A DNA stretch of 56,342 nt from Nocardiopsis potens DSM 45234 (GTDB taxonomy: Bacteria; Actinomycetota; Actinomycetes; Streptosporangiales; Streptosporangiaceae). The stretch covers positions 1-56,342 of the forward strand of contig NZ_ANBB01000040.1 of the NCBI RefSeq assembly GCF_000341105.1, read 5' to 3'. The notes beneath the pieces were generated by a model. That model saw only the letters and a program-made list of their open reading frames with translations, did not search any database and was not told the DNA's origin. The translations under genes were made by a program, and so were the position numbers. Below, one piece after another: positions 25,667 to 34,942 of this stretch (the first letter of the stretch is position 1; every line of letters begins with the position of its first letter).

Positions 25667-25708
25667 AATTAGTGGCAGCGACTGACAATCGGCAATCGCT
25701 GACAGGTT
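25667..25708. promoter_or_regulatory. Candidate TetR operator region
   Basis: The AT-richer centre of the MFS/TetR divergent gap contains AGCGA...TCGCT as an inverted pair and a near-direct repeat CGACTGACA / CGCTGACA. The position suits a shared operator. Confidence 0.4.
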
Positions 25709-25836
25709 TTGCCCTCGGCGGTATCCTCGTCGGAAGCGCCCCTGAACCGGCGCACGCACGGCCCGAACACGGAGGTGGCGACCATGGCCGAGGACGACCC
25801 GAGGAGGCCCGCCGGCCCGCGGCCCCGGAGGCCGCG

Positions 25837-26535
25837 GTGACCGGGATCACCTCCGCACCGGAGCGCCCCGCCGCCGGGCTCCGCGAGCGCAAGAAGGCCC
25901 GCACCCGCGCCGCCCTGGTCTCCGCCGCGCTCGACCTGTTCTGCGCCCGCGGCTTCGACGCCGCGACCACCGAGGAGATCGCCGCCGCCGTCGGCGTCTC
26001 GCAGCGGACCCTGTTCCGCTACTTCGCGTCCAAGGACGAGATCGTCCTGTCCATCCAGAACGACATCGAGAGCACCTTCCTGGAGAAGGTCCGCGCCCGG
26101 CCGCTCTCCGAGCACCCCTACACCGCGCTGGTCAACGCGGTGCGCGACGCCCACCGGGAGCTCGACCCGGAGCTGGTCGTGGGCCAGCTGCGGATCATCC
26201 CGCTCTACGCGGAATCGCCCCGCCTGCTGGCCGCCCGGCTCGCCGCCGGGGACCGCCACGTCGAGCGGCTCACCGCCCTGATCGCCGAGCGCTGCGGCAC
26301 CGACCCGGTGGCCGACCCCCGCCCCGCCCTGCTCGCCGGGACCTTCGGCGCCGCCATGCACACCGCCTCCACCGCGATCTGCCGCCGCCGCGTCCGCCCG
26401 GACGCCGACACCCTCTTCGCCTCCATGGAGGCGCACCTGGAGGCCCTCGTCCCGATGCTCACCGGGCCCTGGCACCCGCCCGCCCCGGCCCCCTCGGCGG
26501 AGCCCGGAGCGGCGCCCGCGCCGGGGAGCGGCTGA
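25837..26535 (+). CDS. TetR family transcriptional regulator
   Basis: Repressor of 232 aa. The N-terminal HTH is textbook: GLRERKKARTRAALVSAALDLFCARGFDAATTEEIAAAVGVSQRTLFRYFASKDEIV (about residues 10-65). The C-terminal ligand/dimer domain is all-helical, ending in an Ala/Pro tail. The GTG at 25837 with GGAGG six bases upstream is preferred over an earlier ATG that would add an atypical 55-residue leader. It very likely represses the divergent MFS pump. Confidence 0.93.
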   Translation: MTGITSAPERPAAGLRERKKARTRAALVSAALDLFCARGFDAATTEEIAAAVGVSQRTLFRYFASKDEIVLSIQNDIESTFLEKVRARPLSEHPYTALVNAVRDAHRELDPELVVGQLRIIPLYAESPRLLAARLAAGDRHVERLTALIAERCGTDPVADPRPALLAGTFGAAMHTASTAICRRRVRPDADTLFASMEAHLEALVPMLTGPWHPPAPAPSAEPGAAPAPGSG

Positions 26536-26780
26536 GCCCCGCCCGAGGACGCGCGGGCCCGCGGGCGGCCACCGGACCGGCCGCGTCCGATGACCGGCCG
26601 TCCGTGCTCCCGCCCGGGAGCGCACCGCGCTTCGGGGCCGGCCCCGGTGCACCGGCCGCGCCCCGGCGGAGCATCCTGCCACGGCCTCCGCGGCGCCCGC
26701 CACCGGTTTTCCGGCGCCCGAGGACCGGCAGGGCGGCCGGTGACCGGCGGCGTCCGGGCCCTGGCCTCCTGCCGAGGCCC

Positions 26781-26816
26781 GGGCGGTGGGGCCGGCGGGC
26801 GCCGGCCCCACCGCCC
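26781..26816. terminator. Convergent terminator hairpin, TetR / ABC permease
   Basis: A perfect 16-bp inverted repeat (26781-26796, 26801-26816) with a 4-nt loop lies 5 nt past the ABC permease stop and within reach of TetR readthrough. The rest of 26536-26780 is GC-rich sequence without a recognisable gene. Confidence 0.7.
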
Positions 26817-26821
26817 CGCCG

Positions 26822-29311
26822 TCACTCCGCGGCGAGGGAGGCCGTGATGGAGGCGCGCCCCGCCCGGCGGGCCGGGAGCAGCGCCGCCGCCATCGCCGCG
26901 GCGGCCGCCGCCGCGACGATCAGCGCGATCCGCCCGTAGGGCACCACCATCACCAGGTCCTCCCGGATCACCGAGATCGCCGCCAGCCCGAAGGAGACGC
27001 CCAGCAGCACGCCGATGCAGGCGCCCACCGCGCCCAGCACCAGCGCCTCGACGGTGAGCGTCCGGCCCAGCCCGCGCCGGCTCAGCCCCAGCGCCCGGAG
27101 CAGCGCCGACTCCCGGGTCCGCTCGATCACCGACAGGCTCATCATGTTGGCGATCCCCACCAGGGACACCACCACGGCCAGTCCGAGAAGGCCGGTGATG
27201 ATCATGACGAAGTTCGACAGCGTCCCCTCCAGCTGGGCCCGGGCGTCGTCGGTCCCGGTGATGGAGGCGGTGGGGAACTCCTCCGTCGCCGCCTCGACGA
27301 CCGCCCGTGCCTCCTCCGGGGCCAGGTCGGGCGAGACGTCGACCATCACCGCCCCGTAGCCCCGGTCCCCGAAGCGGGAGACGTAGCCCTGCTCGCCCAT
27401 CGAGAACGGCGGGAACGGCTCGCCGCGCACGATCGAGGCCACCTCCAGCTCGAACGCGTCGGTGCCGGTGCGCACCCGCACGGTGTCGCCCACCCCGAGG
27501 CCGAACTCCTCGGCGCGGTCCGCGCCGACCGCCAGCCCGTCGGTGCCCAGCTCGTCCAGGGGCGCCCCGTCGAGGACCTCCACCTCCCCGACCGGGCCGC
27601 CGACGGCCAGGTGGGCGATGGACGCGTCCCGCCCGTCGAGCTCCACCAGCGCCTCGCGCTGGCCCGCCACCTCGGTGACCCCGTCGGCGGCGCGCAGCCG
27701 GTCCACCACCGAGGCCGGGATCTGCTCCCCCCGGCCCCCGCCCGGCGCGGTGATCATGAAGTCGACCGGCACCGCCTTCTCCACGCCCACCGCGACCGAC
27801 TCGGAGAAGCTGTCGATCACCACGGAGACCCCGGTCATCAGGGTGACCCCGACCGCCAGCGCGACCGCGGTGGCCGAGGCCCGCCTGGGGCTGCGCCGGG
27901 CGTTGCCGACCGCGAGCCGGCCGGGCGTGCCGAACAGCCGCCCCGGCAGGAAGCCCACCGCCCGCACCGCCGGGCCGATCAGCGCCGGGCCCAGCGCGAC
28001 CACGCCGAGGAAGAACACCATCCCGCCGCCGACCACCAGGGCCAGCGCCGGCGGGCCGTTCCCGACCACCACCACGCCCACCGCGGCCACCGCCGCACCG
28101 AGCGCGCAGGTCGCGGCGCCGGCGGCCACCCGCACCGGCCCGATCGGCCCCGACGCCCGCTCCGCGGTGCCGTTCAGCGCCGCGATCGGCGGCACCCTGG
28201 TCGCGGCGTGCGCGGGCAGCACCGCGGCCGCCACGGTGACCAGCAGGCCGGCGCCGAACCCGAGCACCAGGGAGAGCGGGGCCACCGTGACCATCGAGTA
28301 GGGGATGTCGTTGCCGAACGCGTGGAAGAGCGGGATCGCGCCGTAGCCCGCGGCCGCGCCGAGCGCCGCCCCCAGTGCGGAGGCGGCCGCGCCGACCGCC
28401 GCGGACTCCGCGAGCACCCGGCCGAACACCTGCGCCCGGGACGCGCCGACGCAGCGCAGCAGCGCCAGCTCCCGCATCCGCTGGGCGATCAGGATGCCGA
28501 AGGTGTTCTGGATGACCAGGCCCGCGACGAGCAGGGCGACCAGGGAGAGCATGAGCAGGCCGGTGGCGAGCAGCGCCGGGTCGATGCCGCTGCCCTGGGA
28601 CTTCATCTCGGCCCACTGGCGGCCGGTGAGCACCTCGTTCCCGCCGTCCCCGAGCGCGGCGGCGGCCCGGTCGCGCAGCTCCTCCGGCGCGGTTCCGGGG
28701 GCGGCGTCCAGGTAGATCCCCGCGTACCCGTCCCGGCCGGTGACCTCGCGCGCGGTCCGCTCGGTGAGGACGATCGCGCCCTGCAGCGCGAGGTCGCCCT
28801 CGCCCTGGGTGTCCACCAGGCCGGTCACGGTGACCTTCCGCTCCCGGCCCTCGGCGTCCAGCACCCCGATCCGGTCGCCGACGGCGAAGCCGGCGTTGCG
28901 CGCGGTCTGCTCGGCCAGCGCCGCCTCGCCGTCCGCCTCCGGCGCGCGGCCCTCGGCGATCGAGGTGCGCACGGTGGCCGAGACCGCCGCGGGCCTGGTG
29001 CGCAACGGCCGCCCGTCCTGGCCGAGCAGGGTGGCGGTGCCCTCAACCGCCCCCTGCGCCCCGGCGGCCCCGTCCAGCGCTCCGAGCTCCTCCAGGGCCG
29101 AGCGGGGCAGCGGGCGCAGCCTGCCGGGGGCGAGCACGGCCACGTCCACCTCGGCGGTGTTGGCGGTGACCGCCCGCTCGGTGTCGGCCTTGAGGGTGTC
29201 GCCGAGGATGAGCGTGCCGACCACGAAGGCCACCCCGATCACCGTCGCCAGCGCGGCCATCGCCAGCCGGGCGCGGTAGGCGCGCATTCCGGCGAGCATC
29301 GTCTGCCACAC
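26822..29311 (-). CDS. FtsX-like ABC transporter permease
   Basis: Large exporter membrane subunit, 829 aa, of the MacB/FtsX group. TM1 (AMAALATVIGVAFVVGTLILG) follows the start, then a ~230-residue extracytoplasmic domain, a first FtsX core with three helices (LLMLSLVALLVAGLVIQNTFGILIAQRMRELALLR, ~265-400), a second extracytoplasmic domain (~480-690), and a second FtsX core ending LPARRAGRASITASLAAE. The duplicated layout is that of actinomycete antimicrobial- or lipoprotein-export permeases. Its start is 4 nt after the ATPase stop, so the two form one operon. Exported substrate unknown. Confidence 0.92.
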   Translation of the reverse strand: MWQTMLAGMRAYRARLAMAALATVIGVAFVVGTLILGDTLKADTERAVTANTAEVDVAVLAPGRLRPLPRSALEELGALDGAAGAQGAVEGTATLLGQDGRPLRTRPAAVSATVRTSIAEGRAPEADGEAALAEQTARNAGFAVGDRIGVLDAEGRERKVTVTGLVDTQGEGDLALQGAIVLTERTAREVTGRDGYAGIYLDAAPGTAPEELRDRAAAALGDGGNEVLTGRQWAEMKSQGSGIDPALLATGLLMLSLVALLVAGLVIQNTFGILIAQRMRELALLRCVGASRAQVFGRVLAESAAVGAAASALGAALGAAAGYGAIPLFHAFGNDIPYSMVTVAPLSLVLGFGAGLLVTVAAAVLPAHAATRVPPIAALNGTAERASGPIGPVRVAAGAATCALGAAVAAVGVVVVGNGPPALALVVGGGMVFFLGVVALGPALIGPAVRAVGFLPGRLFGTPGRLAVGNARRSPRRASATAVALAVGVTLMTGVSVVIDSFSESVAVGVEKAVPVDFMITAPGGGRGEQIPASVVDRLRAADGVTEVAGQREALVELDGRDASIAHLAVGGPVGEVEVLDGAPLDELGTDGLAVGADRAEEFGLGVGDTVRVRTGTDAFELEVASIVRGEPFPPFSMGEQGYVSRFGDRGYGAVMVDVSPDLAPEEARAVVEAATEEFPTASITGTDDARAQLEGTLSNFVMIITGLLGLAVVVSLVGIANMMSLSVIERTRESALLRALGLSRRGLGRTLTVEALVLGAVGACIGVLLGVSFGLAAISVIREDLVMVVPYGRIALIVAAAAAAAMAAALLPARRAGRASITASLAAE

Positions 29312-29315
29312 GGTG

Positions 29316-30068
29316 TCAGCCCTCCAGCTTCATCATCGCGGCCAGCACCGCGTCGGCCGTGGGGGCGTCGATGTCGTCCTCGACCCTGCCGTCGCGCAGG
29401 AACACGGCGCGGTCGGCGTAGGAGGCGGCCTTGGCGTCGTGGGTGACCATGACCGCCGTCATCCCGAAGCGGCGCACGGAGGTGCGGAGCAGCTCCAGCA
29501 CCGCGGTGCCGGAGGCGGAGTCCAGGTTTCCGGTGGGCTCGTCGGCGAAGACCGCCTCGGGGCGGGAGACGAAGGCGCGCGCCACCGCGACCCGCTGCTG
29601 CTGCCCGCCGGAGAGCTCCGAGGGGCGGTGGTCCAGCCGGTCGCGCAGCCCGACGATCTCCACCACCTCGTCGAGCAGGGCCCGGTCCGGCTTCCGCCCG
29701 GCGATCTCCAGCGGGAGCAGGATGTTCTGCTCGGCGGTGAGCATCGGAAGGAGGTTGAACGCCTGGAACACGAAGCCGATCCGGTCCCGCCGGAGGCGGG
29801 TGAGGCGCCGCTCGCCCATGCCGGTGATCTCGTCGCCGTTCAGCCGCACCGACCCGCGGGTCGCCGTGTCCAGTCCCGCGATGCAGTGCATGAGCGTCGA
29901 TTTCCCGGACCCGGAGGGGCCCATGATCGCGGTGAAGGCGCCGCGCTCGAAGCCGACGTCCACCCCGCGCAGCGCGTGCACCGCGGCGTCGCCTTCCCCG
30001 TACGTCTTCACCAGCCCCGCCACTTCGACGGCGGGGGGTGTTCCGGTCGTTTCCGCAGGGTTTCTCAT
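29316..30068 (-). CDS. ABC transporter ATP-binding protein, LolD/MacB type
   Basis: ATPase of 250 aa pairing with the FtsX permease. Walker A GPSGSGKSTLMH (~residues 51-62), Q-loop VFQAFNLLPMLTAEQNILLPLE, signature LSGGQQQRVAVARA, Walker B AVFADEPTGNLD and H-loop VMVTHD are all intact. The N-terminal ~10 residues are a leader. ATG at 30068. It is divergent from enoyl-CoA hydratase; the 216-nt gap between holds both promoters. Confidence 0.95.
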   Translation of the reverse strand: MRNPAETTGTPPAVEVAGLVKTYGEGDAAVHALRGVDVGFERGAFTAIMGPSGSGKSTLMHCIAGLDTATRGSVRLNGDEITGMGERRLTRLRRDRIGFVFQAFNLLPMLTAEQNILLPLEIAGRKPDRALLDEVVEIVGLRDRLDHRPSELSGGQQQRVAVARAFVSRPEAVFADEPTGNLDSASGTAVLELLRTSVRRFGMTAVMVTHDAKAASYADRAVFLRDGRVEDDIDAPTADAVLAAMMKLEG

Positions 30069-30248
30069 GGCGCGAGCCTAGGAATGCGCTCTTTCCGGGA
30101 AATCGGCCGAACGGCCGACCCCTTCCCCCGCCTTTCAGCCGGGCCCATTCCCCGCCCGGGCGAAGCCGGGACCTGCGGTTCCATCCGCCGAAATACGCAG
30201 AACGGTGGCGCGCGGCCGCGGCGGCGCCCCGAAAGGGAAACGGGAGGC

Positions 30249-30277
30249 GTGACGGGCGGGCCCCCGCGGCGTAGCGT
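30249..30277 (+). promoter_or_regulatory. Candidate leaderless promoter of enoyl-CoA hydratase
   Basis: GTGACG (30249-30254) and TAGCGT (30272-30277) are 17 nt apart, and the -10-like box ends 7 nt before the ATG at 30285. That is the usual geometry of leaderless actinomycete mRNAs, and no ribosome binding site is present. Confidence 0.45.
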
Positions 30278-30284
30278 CGGGGCC

Positions 30285-31055
30285 ATGAGCAACGACCGCG
30301 TCCTCGTGGAGCGCTCCGGGGCCCGCGCCACCGTGACCATGAACCTCCCGGACCGCCGCAACGCCCTGTCCAAGGCGCACATGCTCGACCTGATCGCCGC
30401 CTTCGAGGAGGTCGCCGGGACCGACGCCACCGGCGTCGTGCTGGCCGGGGCCGGGCCGGTGTTCTGCGCCGGCCACGACTTCGCCGACGTCGCCGGGGCG
30501 GACCTGGACTCCGCCCGCGACCTGCTGCTCACCTGCACCCGGCTGATGCGCACCGTCCAGTCCGTCCCGCAGGTGGTGATCGCCCAGGTGCACGGGCTGG
30601 CCACCGCGGCCGGCTGCCAGCTCGTCGCCTCCTGCGACCTGGCGGTGGCCGGGTACGACGCCGGCTTCGCCGCGCCCGGCGGCAAGGGCGGCTGGTTCTG
30701 CCACACGCCGATGGTGGCGATCTCCCGCGCCGTCGGCCGCAAGCGCGCCATGGAGATGGCGCTGACCGGTGACGTCGTCGACGCCTGCACCGCCGCCGAG
30801 TGGGGGCTGGTCAACCGGGCCGTCCCCGAGGCCGACCTCGCCTCGGCCACCCGCGACCTGCTGGACCGCGCCACCCGGGGCGCGCCGCGCAGCAAGGCGC
30901 TCGGCAAGCAGGCCCTCTACGCCCAGTTCGACCGCCCCGAGGCGGACGCCTACACCTACGCGGTGGAGGTCATGGCCGCCACCAGCCAGACCCCCGAGGC
31001 GCGCGAGGGCATCGCCGCCTTCCTGGAGAAGCGCCCGCCCAAGTGGCCGGAGTGA
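30285..31055 (+). CDS. Enoyl-CoA hydratase/isomerase family protein
   Basis: Crotonase-fold enzyme of 256 aa, probably hydrating 2-enoyl-CoA in fatty-acid or amino-acid breakdown. Features: TMNLPDRRNALSKAHMLDL, oxyanion-hole segments GPVFCAGHDFADV and QVHGLATAAGCQLVASCDLAVA, then FAAPGGKGGWFCHTPMVAISRAVGRKRAMEMALTGDVVDACTAAEWGLVN. The 'KGGWFCHTP' variant and the ending EKRPPKWPE resemble the ECHDC3-like subgroup. The two catalytic Glu positions of classical hydratases are not obvious (Gly/Gln at the first), so hydratase activity is less sure than the fold. A very strong terminator follows. Confidence 0.9.
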   Translation: MSNDRVLVERSGARATVTMNLPDRRNALSKAHMLDLIAAFEEVAGTDATGVVLAGAGPVFCAGHDFADVAGADLDSARDLLLTCTRLMRTVQSVPQVVIAQVHGLATAAGCQLVASCDLAVAGYDAGFAAPGGKGGWFCHTPMVAISRAVGRKRAMEMALTGDVVDACTAAEWGLVNRAVPEADLASATRDLLDRATRGAPRSKALGKQALYAQFDRPEADAYTYAVEVMAATSQTPEAREGIAAFLEKRPPKWPE

Positions 31056-31104
31056 CCCGGGCCGGTCCGCGGGGCGGGGCGGCCGCACCCGCCCCGGACG
31101 GCGG

Positions 31105-31148
31105 CCGGGGGCGGGGACGGCGGTCTCCACCGCCGTCCCCGCCCCCGG
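31105..31148. terminator. Strong convergent terminator hairpin
   Basis: A perfect 20-bp stem (31105-31124 with 31129-31148) with a CTCC tetraloop lies between the stop of enoyl-CoA hydratase and the stop of the convergent PPG-repeat gene. Confidence 0.8.
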
Positions 31149-31172
31149 GTAGGCGGCCGTCCGGCCACCGGG

Positions 31173-31448
31173 TCACCGCTGCGGAGGCGGCCCTCCCTGC
31201 GGCCCGTACGGCCCCTGCGGCCCGGGCGGCGGCCCCGGGACGGGCCCGGGCGGGCCCGGAGGAGGCCCGGGCGGGCCCGGAGGAGGCCCGGGCGGGCCCG
31301 GAGGAGGCCCGGGCGGGCCCTGCCACTGGTTCTGCGCGGGCGGCGCCTTCCGCCGCTTCGACGCGAAGACGATCAAGCCCACCACGGCGCCCACCACGAT
31401 CAGCAGGAACAAGAGGAGGAGCACCGGTAGGAGGAAGGAGACACTCAT
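31173..31448 (-). CDS. Small single-span membrane protein with proline/glycine repeats
   Basis: 91 aa. The N-terminus is one transmembrane helix (VSFLLPVLLLLFLLIVVGAVVGLIVFA) followed by a basic stop-transfer KRRK, then a tail of PGPPPGPPG-type repeats ending PPPQR. The repeats reflect 21-bp tandem DNA units (31241-31320). Membrane topology suggests a cytosolic PPG tail. Such tails occur in many actinomycete proteins of unknown role. ATG at 31448. Confidence 0.75.
   Translation of the reverse strand: MSVSFLLPVLLLLFLLIVVGAVVGLIVFASKRRKAPPAQNQWQGPPGPPPGPPGPPPGPPGPPPGPPGPVPGPPPGPQGPYGPQGGPPPQR
31241..31320. repeat. 21-bp tandem repeats encoding PPG-rich tail
   Basis: About 3.5 copies of a GGCGGGCCCGGAGGAGGCCC-like 21-bp unit. 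In frame they encode seven-residue Pro/Gly blocks, so unit gain or loss would keep the reading frame. Confidence 0.8.
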
Positions 31449-31602
31449 CGGGCCATCGTTGCGGGGCCCCTCCCCCGCGTCAAGAACGGGCCCGGAAGCG
31501 AGAGGCAGGTCCCACCCCCGCCGCCCGCCGCAGCGGGACCGGCCGGCTCCCCGGGCGGGAACGGCCCGGCGGGCAGGGGCGGGGCCGGCGGGGGAACCCG
31601 GG

Positions 31603-32853
31603 TCAGCGGCGCCGGGCGGCGGGCGGGTCCTGGTCCGGCACCAAGGAGGCGCCCGCGTCGGCCAGCCTGCCCAGCCCCCGCTCCAGCGGGCCGCGGCCGA
31701 GCAGCAGCCGCCACAGGGTGCACAGCACCAGGGCGGTGCCGACGAACGCCTCCCACCGGAACGGGGCGGTGTCCAGGTGCGACATGCCCTCGGACGCCAT
31801 CACCAGGATGTGCCCGGCGTAGACGGTGAGCGCCATCGACCCGGCCGCGGCCAGGGGGTACAGCAGCGCCCCGGCGCGGTCCGCGGCGACCAGGCAGGCC
31901 GCCAGGACCAGCAGCGACGACCCGACGGCGCCGACCGCCTCGAAGGTGGTGCCGCTGTGCGGGGAGGCGATCAGCAGCCAGGACGGGGAGTCCACCGGCA
32001 CCTGACCGTGCATCTGCCCCAGCTGCTCCTCGACCCAGGCGCGCATGGTCGCGGTGAAGGCCGGGTCGGAGCCCCCGGCCAGGTCGGCCGCGATCCGGTC
32101 CAGCCCGCCCAGCGGGTGGAGCAGCACCCGGGACCCGCCGTAGCCCAGGGCGGCCAGGCCCGCGCCGGTTCCGGCCAGGCCCAGCCGCACCCGCGCCGAG
32201 TGCAGGTCGAGCCGGCCGACCGCCATCCCGGCGGCGACGAACGCCATGAAGGTGGCGGCCGGGTAGTAGCCGGTGAGCAGCAGGTCGGCGACGCCGTTGA
32301 TGGAGTCCTCCCGGACCCCGTCGCCGCCCATGGCCGAGCGGATCAGGTAGGACAGCTGCGGGCCGGCCAGCGCGACCGCGGCGGCGATCGCGGCCAGCGC
32401 CGGCGCGCCCAGCGGCAGCATCGGCAGCGCCAGCAGGAAGAACCCGGCGTAGTAGGTGAGGATGACCGCCACCGGCGCGCCGAGCAGGTCGAGGAACCCG
32501 CCGAGCAGCGCCAGCGCCAGCGCCCGGACCAGGATCCGCGCGATCGGGCGGCGCAGCTCCCGTCCGCGCAGCGGCACCGTGCGCCCGGTCATCAGCGCCA
32601 GGGAGAGCCCGGCCAGGAACGCGAAGAGGGCGGAGGAGCGGCCGCGGGTGAGCCCGTGGAACGCCTCGGCGGCACCCTCCCCGGCCAGGCCGGCCAGGCC
32701 CAGCGAGCCGACGCCCAGGTGGACGGTGAGCATGCCGAACACGGCGAGCGCGCGGGCCGCGTCCACCCCTTCGATCCGCCGGGGGCGCGGCGCGTCCCCG
32801 GCGGCCGGACCGAGGGGGCCGCGGTCCTGCGGCTGCGGTTGCTGAGGGGTCAC
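31603..32853 (-). CDS. Multispan membrane protein, HGSNAT/DUF418-like acyltransferase family
   Basis: 416 aa with about 10-11 hydrophobic helices. The opening RRIEGVDAARALAVFGMLTVHLG and RSSALFAFLAGLSLALMTGR are the hallmarks of the heparan-alpha-glucosaminide N-acetyltransferase-like (DUF1624)/DUF418 membrane families, which are related to acyltransferases acting on cell-surface glycans. The C-terminal part (YPLAAAGSMALTVYAGHILVMAS...LLLGRGPLERGLGRLADAG) matches the DUF418 end. The N-terminal ~25 residues are a proline/glutamine-rich cytosolic leader. It stands between the PPG-protein gene and acetoacetyl-CoA synthetase, all on the same strand but with gaps. Reaction not assigned. Confidence 0.85.
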   Translation of the reverse strand: MTPQQPQPQDRGPLGPAAGDAPRPRRIEGVDAARALAVFGMLTVHLGVGSLGLAGLAGEGAAEAFHGLTRGRSSALFAFLAGLSLALMTGRTVPLRGRELRRPIARILVRALALALLGGFLDLLGAPVAVILTYYAGFFLLALPMLPLGAPALAAIAAAVALAGPQLSYLIRSAMGGDGVREDSINGVADLLLTGYYPAATFMAFVAAGMAVGRLDLHSARVRLGLAGTGAGLAALGYGGSRVLLHPLGGLDRIAADLAGGSDPAFTATMRAWVEEQLGQMHGQVPVDSPSWLLIASPHSGTTFEAVGAVGSSLLVLAACLVAADRAGALLYPLAAAGSMALTVYAGHILVMASEGMSHLDTAPFRWEAFVGTALVLCTLWRLLLGRGPLERGLGRLADAGASLVPDQDPPAARRR

Positions 32854-32968
32854 GCCGCCAGAGTAGACGGTTGCCGGGCTGATCCGCTTTCGCCCCTCTT
32901 CGCCCCGCTCTCTTCGCCCCGCTCCCCTCGGCCGGGCGGCCGGCGGGAGCGGGGCGGGACCGCAGGGG

Positions 32969-34942
32969 TCAGCCGTCCTCGCCGGCCAGGGCGGAGAAGT
33001 AGTCCAGCGCCGCCGGGTTGGCCAGCGAGTCGCGGCTGGCCACCCGCTCGGCCGGCTCGCCCATCAGGATGCGCTTGACCGGGACCTCCAGCACCTTGCC
33101 GGAGAGCGTGCGCGGCACCTCGGAGATGGCGCGGACCGCGTCCGGGACGTGCCGCGGCGAGCAGTCCTCGCGGATGCGGCGGGCGATCGCCTTGACCAGT
33201 GCGTCGTCCAGCTCGGCGCCCTCGCGCAGCACGGTGAACAGCTCGATCCGGGAGCCGCCGTCCGGCTGCGGGACGTCGACGACCAGGGCGTCCACCACAT
33301 CGTCGAGGGAGAGCACCGCGCGGTAGATCTCGCTGGTGCCCATCCGGATGCCGCCCCGGTTGATGGTGGAGTCGGAGCGGCCGTAGATGACCGCGGTGCC
33401 GCGCTCGGTGATCTCGATCCAGTCGCCGTGCCGCCACACCCCCGGGTACATGGAGAAGTAGCTGTCCCGGAGCCGCTCGCCGCTCTCGTCGCCCCAGAAG
33501 TACAGCGGCATGGACGGCGCGGGCTCGGTCAGCACCAGCTCGCCGACCCGGCCGACCAGCTCCTTGCCGTCGGGGTCCCAGGAGGCCACCGCCATGCCGA
33601 GGGAGCGCGCCTGGATCTCGCCCTCGTAGACCGGCAGCGTCGGCACCCCGCCGACCAGGCAGCTGCACACGTCGGTGCCGCCGCTGGTGGAGAAGAGCCA
33701 CAGGTCGTCGCCGAACTCCCGGTAGCACCAGTCGAACCCCTCCGGGCTGAGCGGCGACCCGGTGGAGCCGATCGCGTGCAGCGCGGACAGGTCCCGCCCC
33801 CGCCGGGGGTGCACGTCCTGCTTCATGCAGGTGGAGAGGTAGCTCGCGCTGGTGCCGAAGACGGTCACCCCGGTGCGCTCGGCCAGGTCCCACAGCGCGC
33901 CCATGTCGGGATGCCCGGGGCTGCCGTCGTACAGCACGATGGAGGCCTTGGTGAGCAGCACGCTCACCAGGAAGTTCCACATCATCCAGCCGGTGGTGGT
34001 GAACCAGAAGACCCGGTCGTCCTCCTGGGCGTCCAGGTGCAGGTTGAGGTTCTTCAGCTGCTCCAGCAGGATCCCGCCGTGCCCCTGCACGATGGCCTTG
34101 GGCAGCCCGGTGGTGCCGGAGGAGTAGAGCACCCACAGCGGGTGGTCGAACGGCACCGGCTCGAACTCCAGCTCGGCGCCCTCGCCGCTCCGCTCCAGCT
34201 CCGCCCAGCCCAGCGCGCCCTCCACCTCGGCGCCGCCGCCCAGGTAGTCCAGCACCACGGTGTGCTCCAGGGTGGACAGCTGCGCGCGCAGCTCCGCCAG
34301 GACACCGGTGCGGTCGAAGTCCTTGCCGCCGTACCGGTAGCCGTCCACGGCCAGCAGCACCTTCGGCTCGATCTGCGCGAACCGGTCGACGACGCTGCGC
34401 ACCCCGAAGTCGGGCGAGCAGGACGACCAGACCGCGCCGATGGAGGCGCAGGCGTAGAACGCGGCGACCGCCTCGGCGATGTTGGGCAGGTAGGCGACGA
34501 CCCGGTCGCCCTTGCCGACGCCCAGCCGGCGCAGCCCGGCGGCGATCGCCGCGGTGCGGCGGCGCAGCTCGCCCCAGGTCCACTCGCCCGGCACCCGCAG
34601 CTCGGAGGCGTGCCGGACGGCCACGGCGTCGTCGTCGCGCCCCTCGAAGAGGTGCCGCGCGTAGTTCACCCGGGCCTCGGGGAACCACACCGCGCCCGGC
34701 ATCGCCCGCTCCGCCAGCACCGGCCCGCGCGGCGTGTCCGACCGCACCCCGTAGTAGTCCCAGATCGCGGACCAGAACCCGTCCAGGTCGGTGGTGGACC
34801 AGCGCCACAGCGCCTCGTAGTCCCCCTCCGGCGCGTCCACGCCCCGGTTCTCCCGCACCCACCGCGCGAACGCGGTGATCTCGGCGCGCTCCTTCCGCTC
34901 CTCACTCGGAGTCCAGAGCACCGGGGGCCGTGCCTGCGTCAT
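32969..34942 (-). CDS. Acetoacetate--CoA ligase
   Basis: ANL-superfamily synthetase activating acetoacetate (or a related short acid) with ATP and CoA, 657 aa, right for AacS. Features: ACS-type N-terminus ALWRWSTTDLDGFWSAIWDYYGV; P-loop VLYSSGTTGLPKAIVQGHGG (~residue 275); the AacS-type stretch GTSASYLSTCMKQDVHPRRGRDLSALHAIGSTGSPLSPEGFDW; GGTDVCSCLVGG; IYGRSDSTINRGGIRMGTSEIYRAV; and the C-terminal LSGKVLEVPVKRIL with the catalytic Lys. The ATG at 34942 is chosen because GGAGG lies upstream; an in-frame extension to 35014 is less likely. It could serve ketone-body or PHB use. Confidence 0.94.
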   Translation of the reverse strand: MTQARPPVLWTPSEERKERAEITAFARWVRENRGVDAPEGDYEALWRWSTTDLDGFWSAIWDYYGVRSDTPRGPVLAERAMPGAVWFPEARVNYARHLFEGRDDDAVAVRHASELRVPGEWTWGELRRRTAAIAAGLRRLGVGKGDRVVAYLPNIAEAVAAFYACASIGAVWSSCSPDFGVRSVVDRFAQIEPKVLLAVDGYRYGGKDFDRTGVLAELRAQLSTLEHTVVLDYLGGGAEVEGALGWAELERSGEGAELEFEPVPFDHPLWVLYSSGTTGLPKAIVQGHGGILLEQLKNLNLHLDAQEDDRVFWFTTTGWMMWNFLVSVLLTKASIVLYDGSPGHPDMGALWDLAERTGVTVFGTSASYLSTCMKQDVHPRRGRDLSALHAIGSTGSPLSPEGFDWCYREFGDDLWLFSTSGGTDVCSCLVGGVPTLPVYEGEIQARSLGMAVASWDPDGKELVGRVGELVLTEPAPSMPLYFWGDESGERLRDSYFSMYPGVWRHGDWIEITERGTAVIYGRSDSTINRGGIRMGTSEIYRAVLSLDDVVDALVVDVPQPDGGSRIELFTVLREGAELDDALVKAIARRIREDCSPRHVPDAVRAISEVPRTLSGKVLEVPVKRILMGEPAERVASRDSLANPAALDYFSALAGEDG

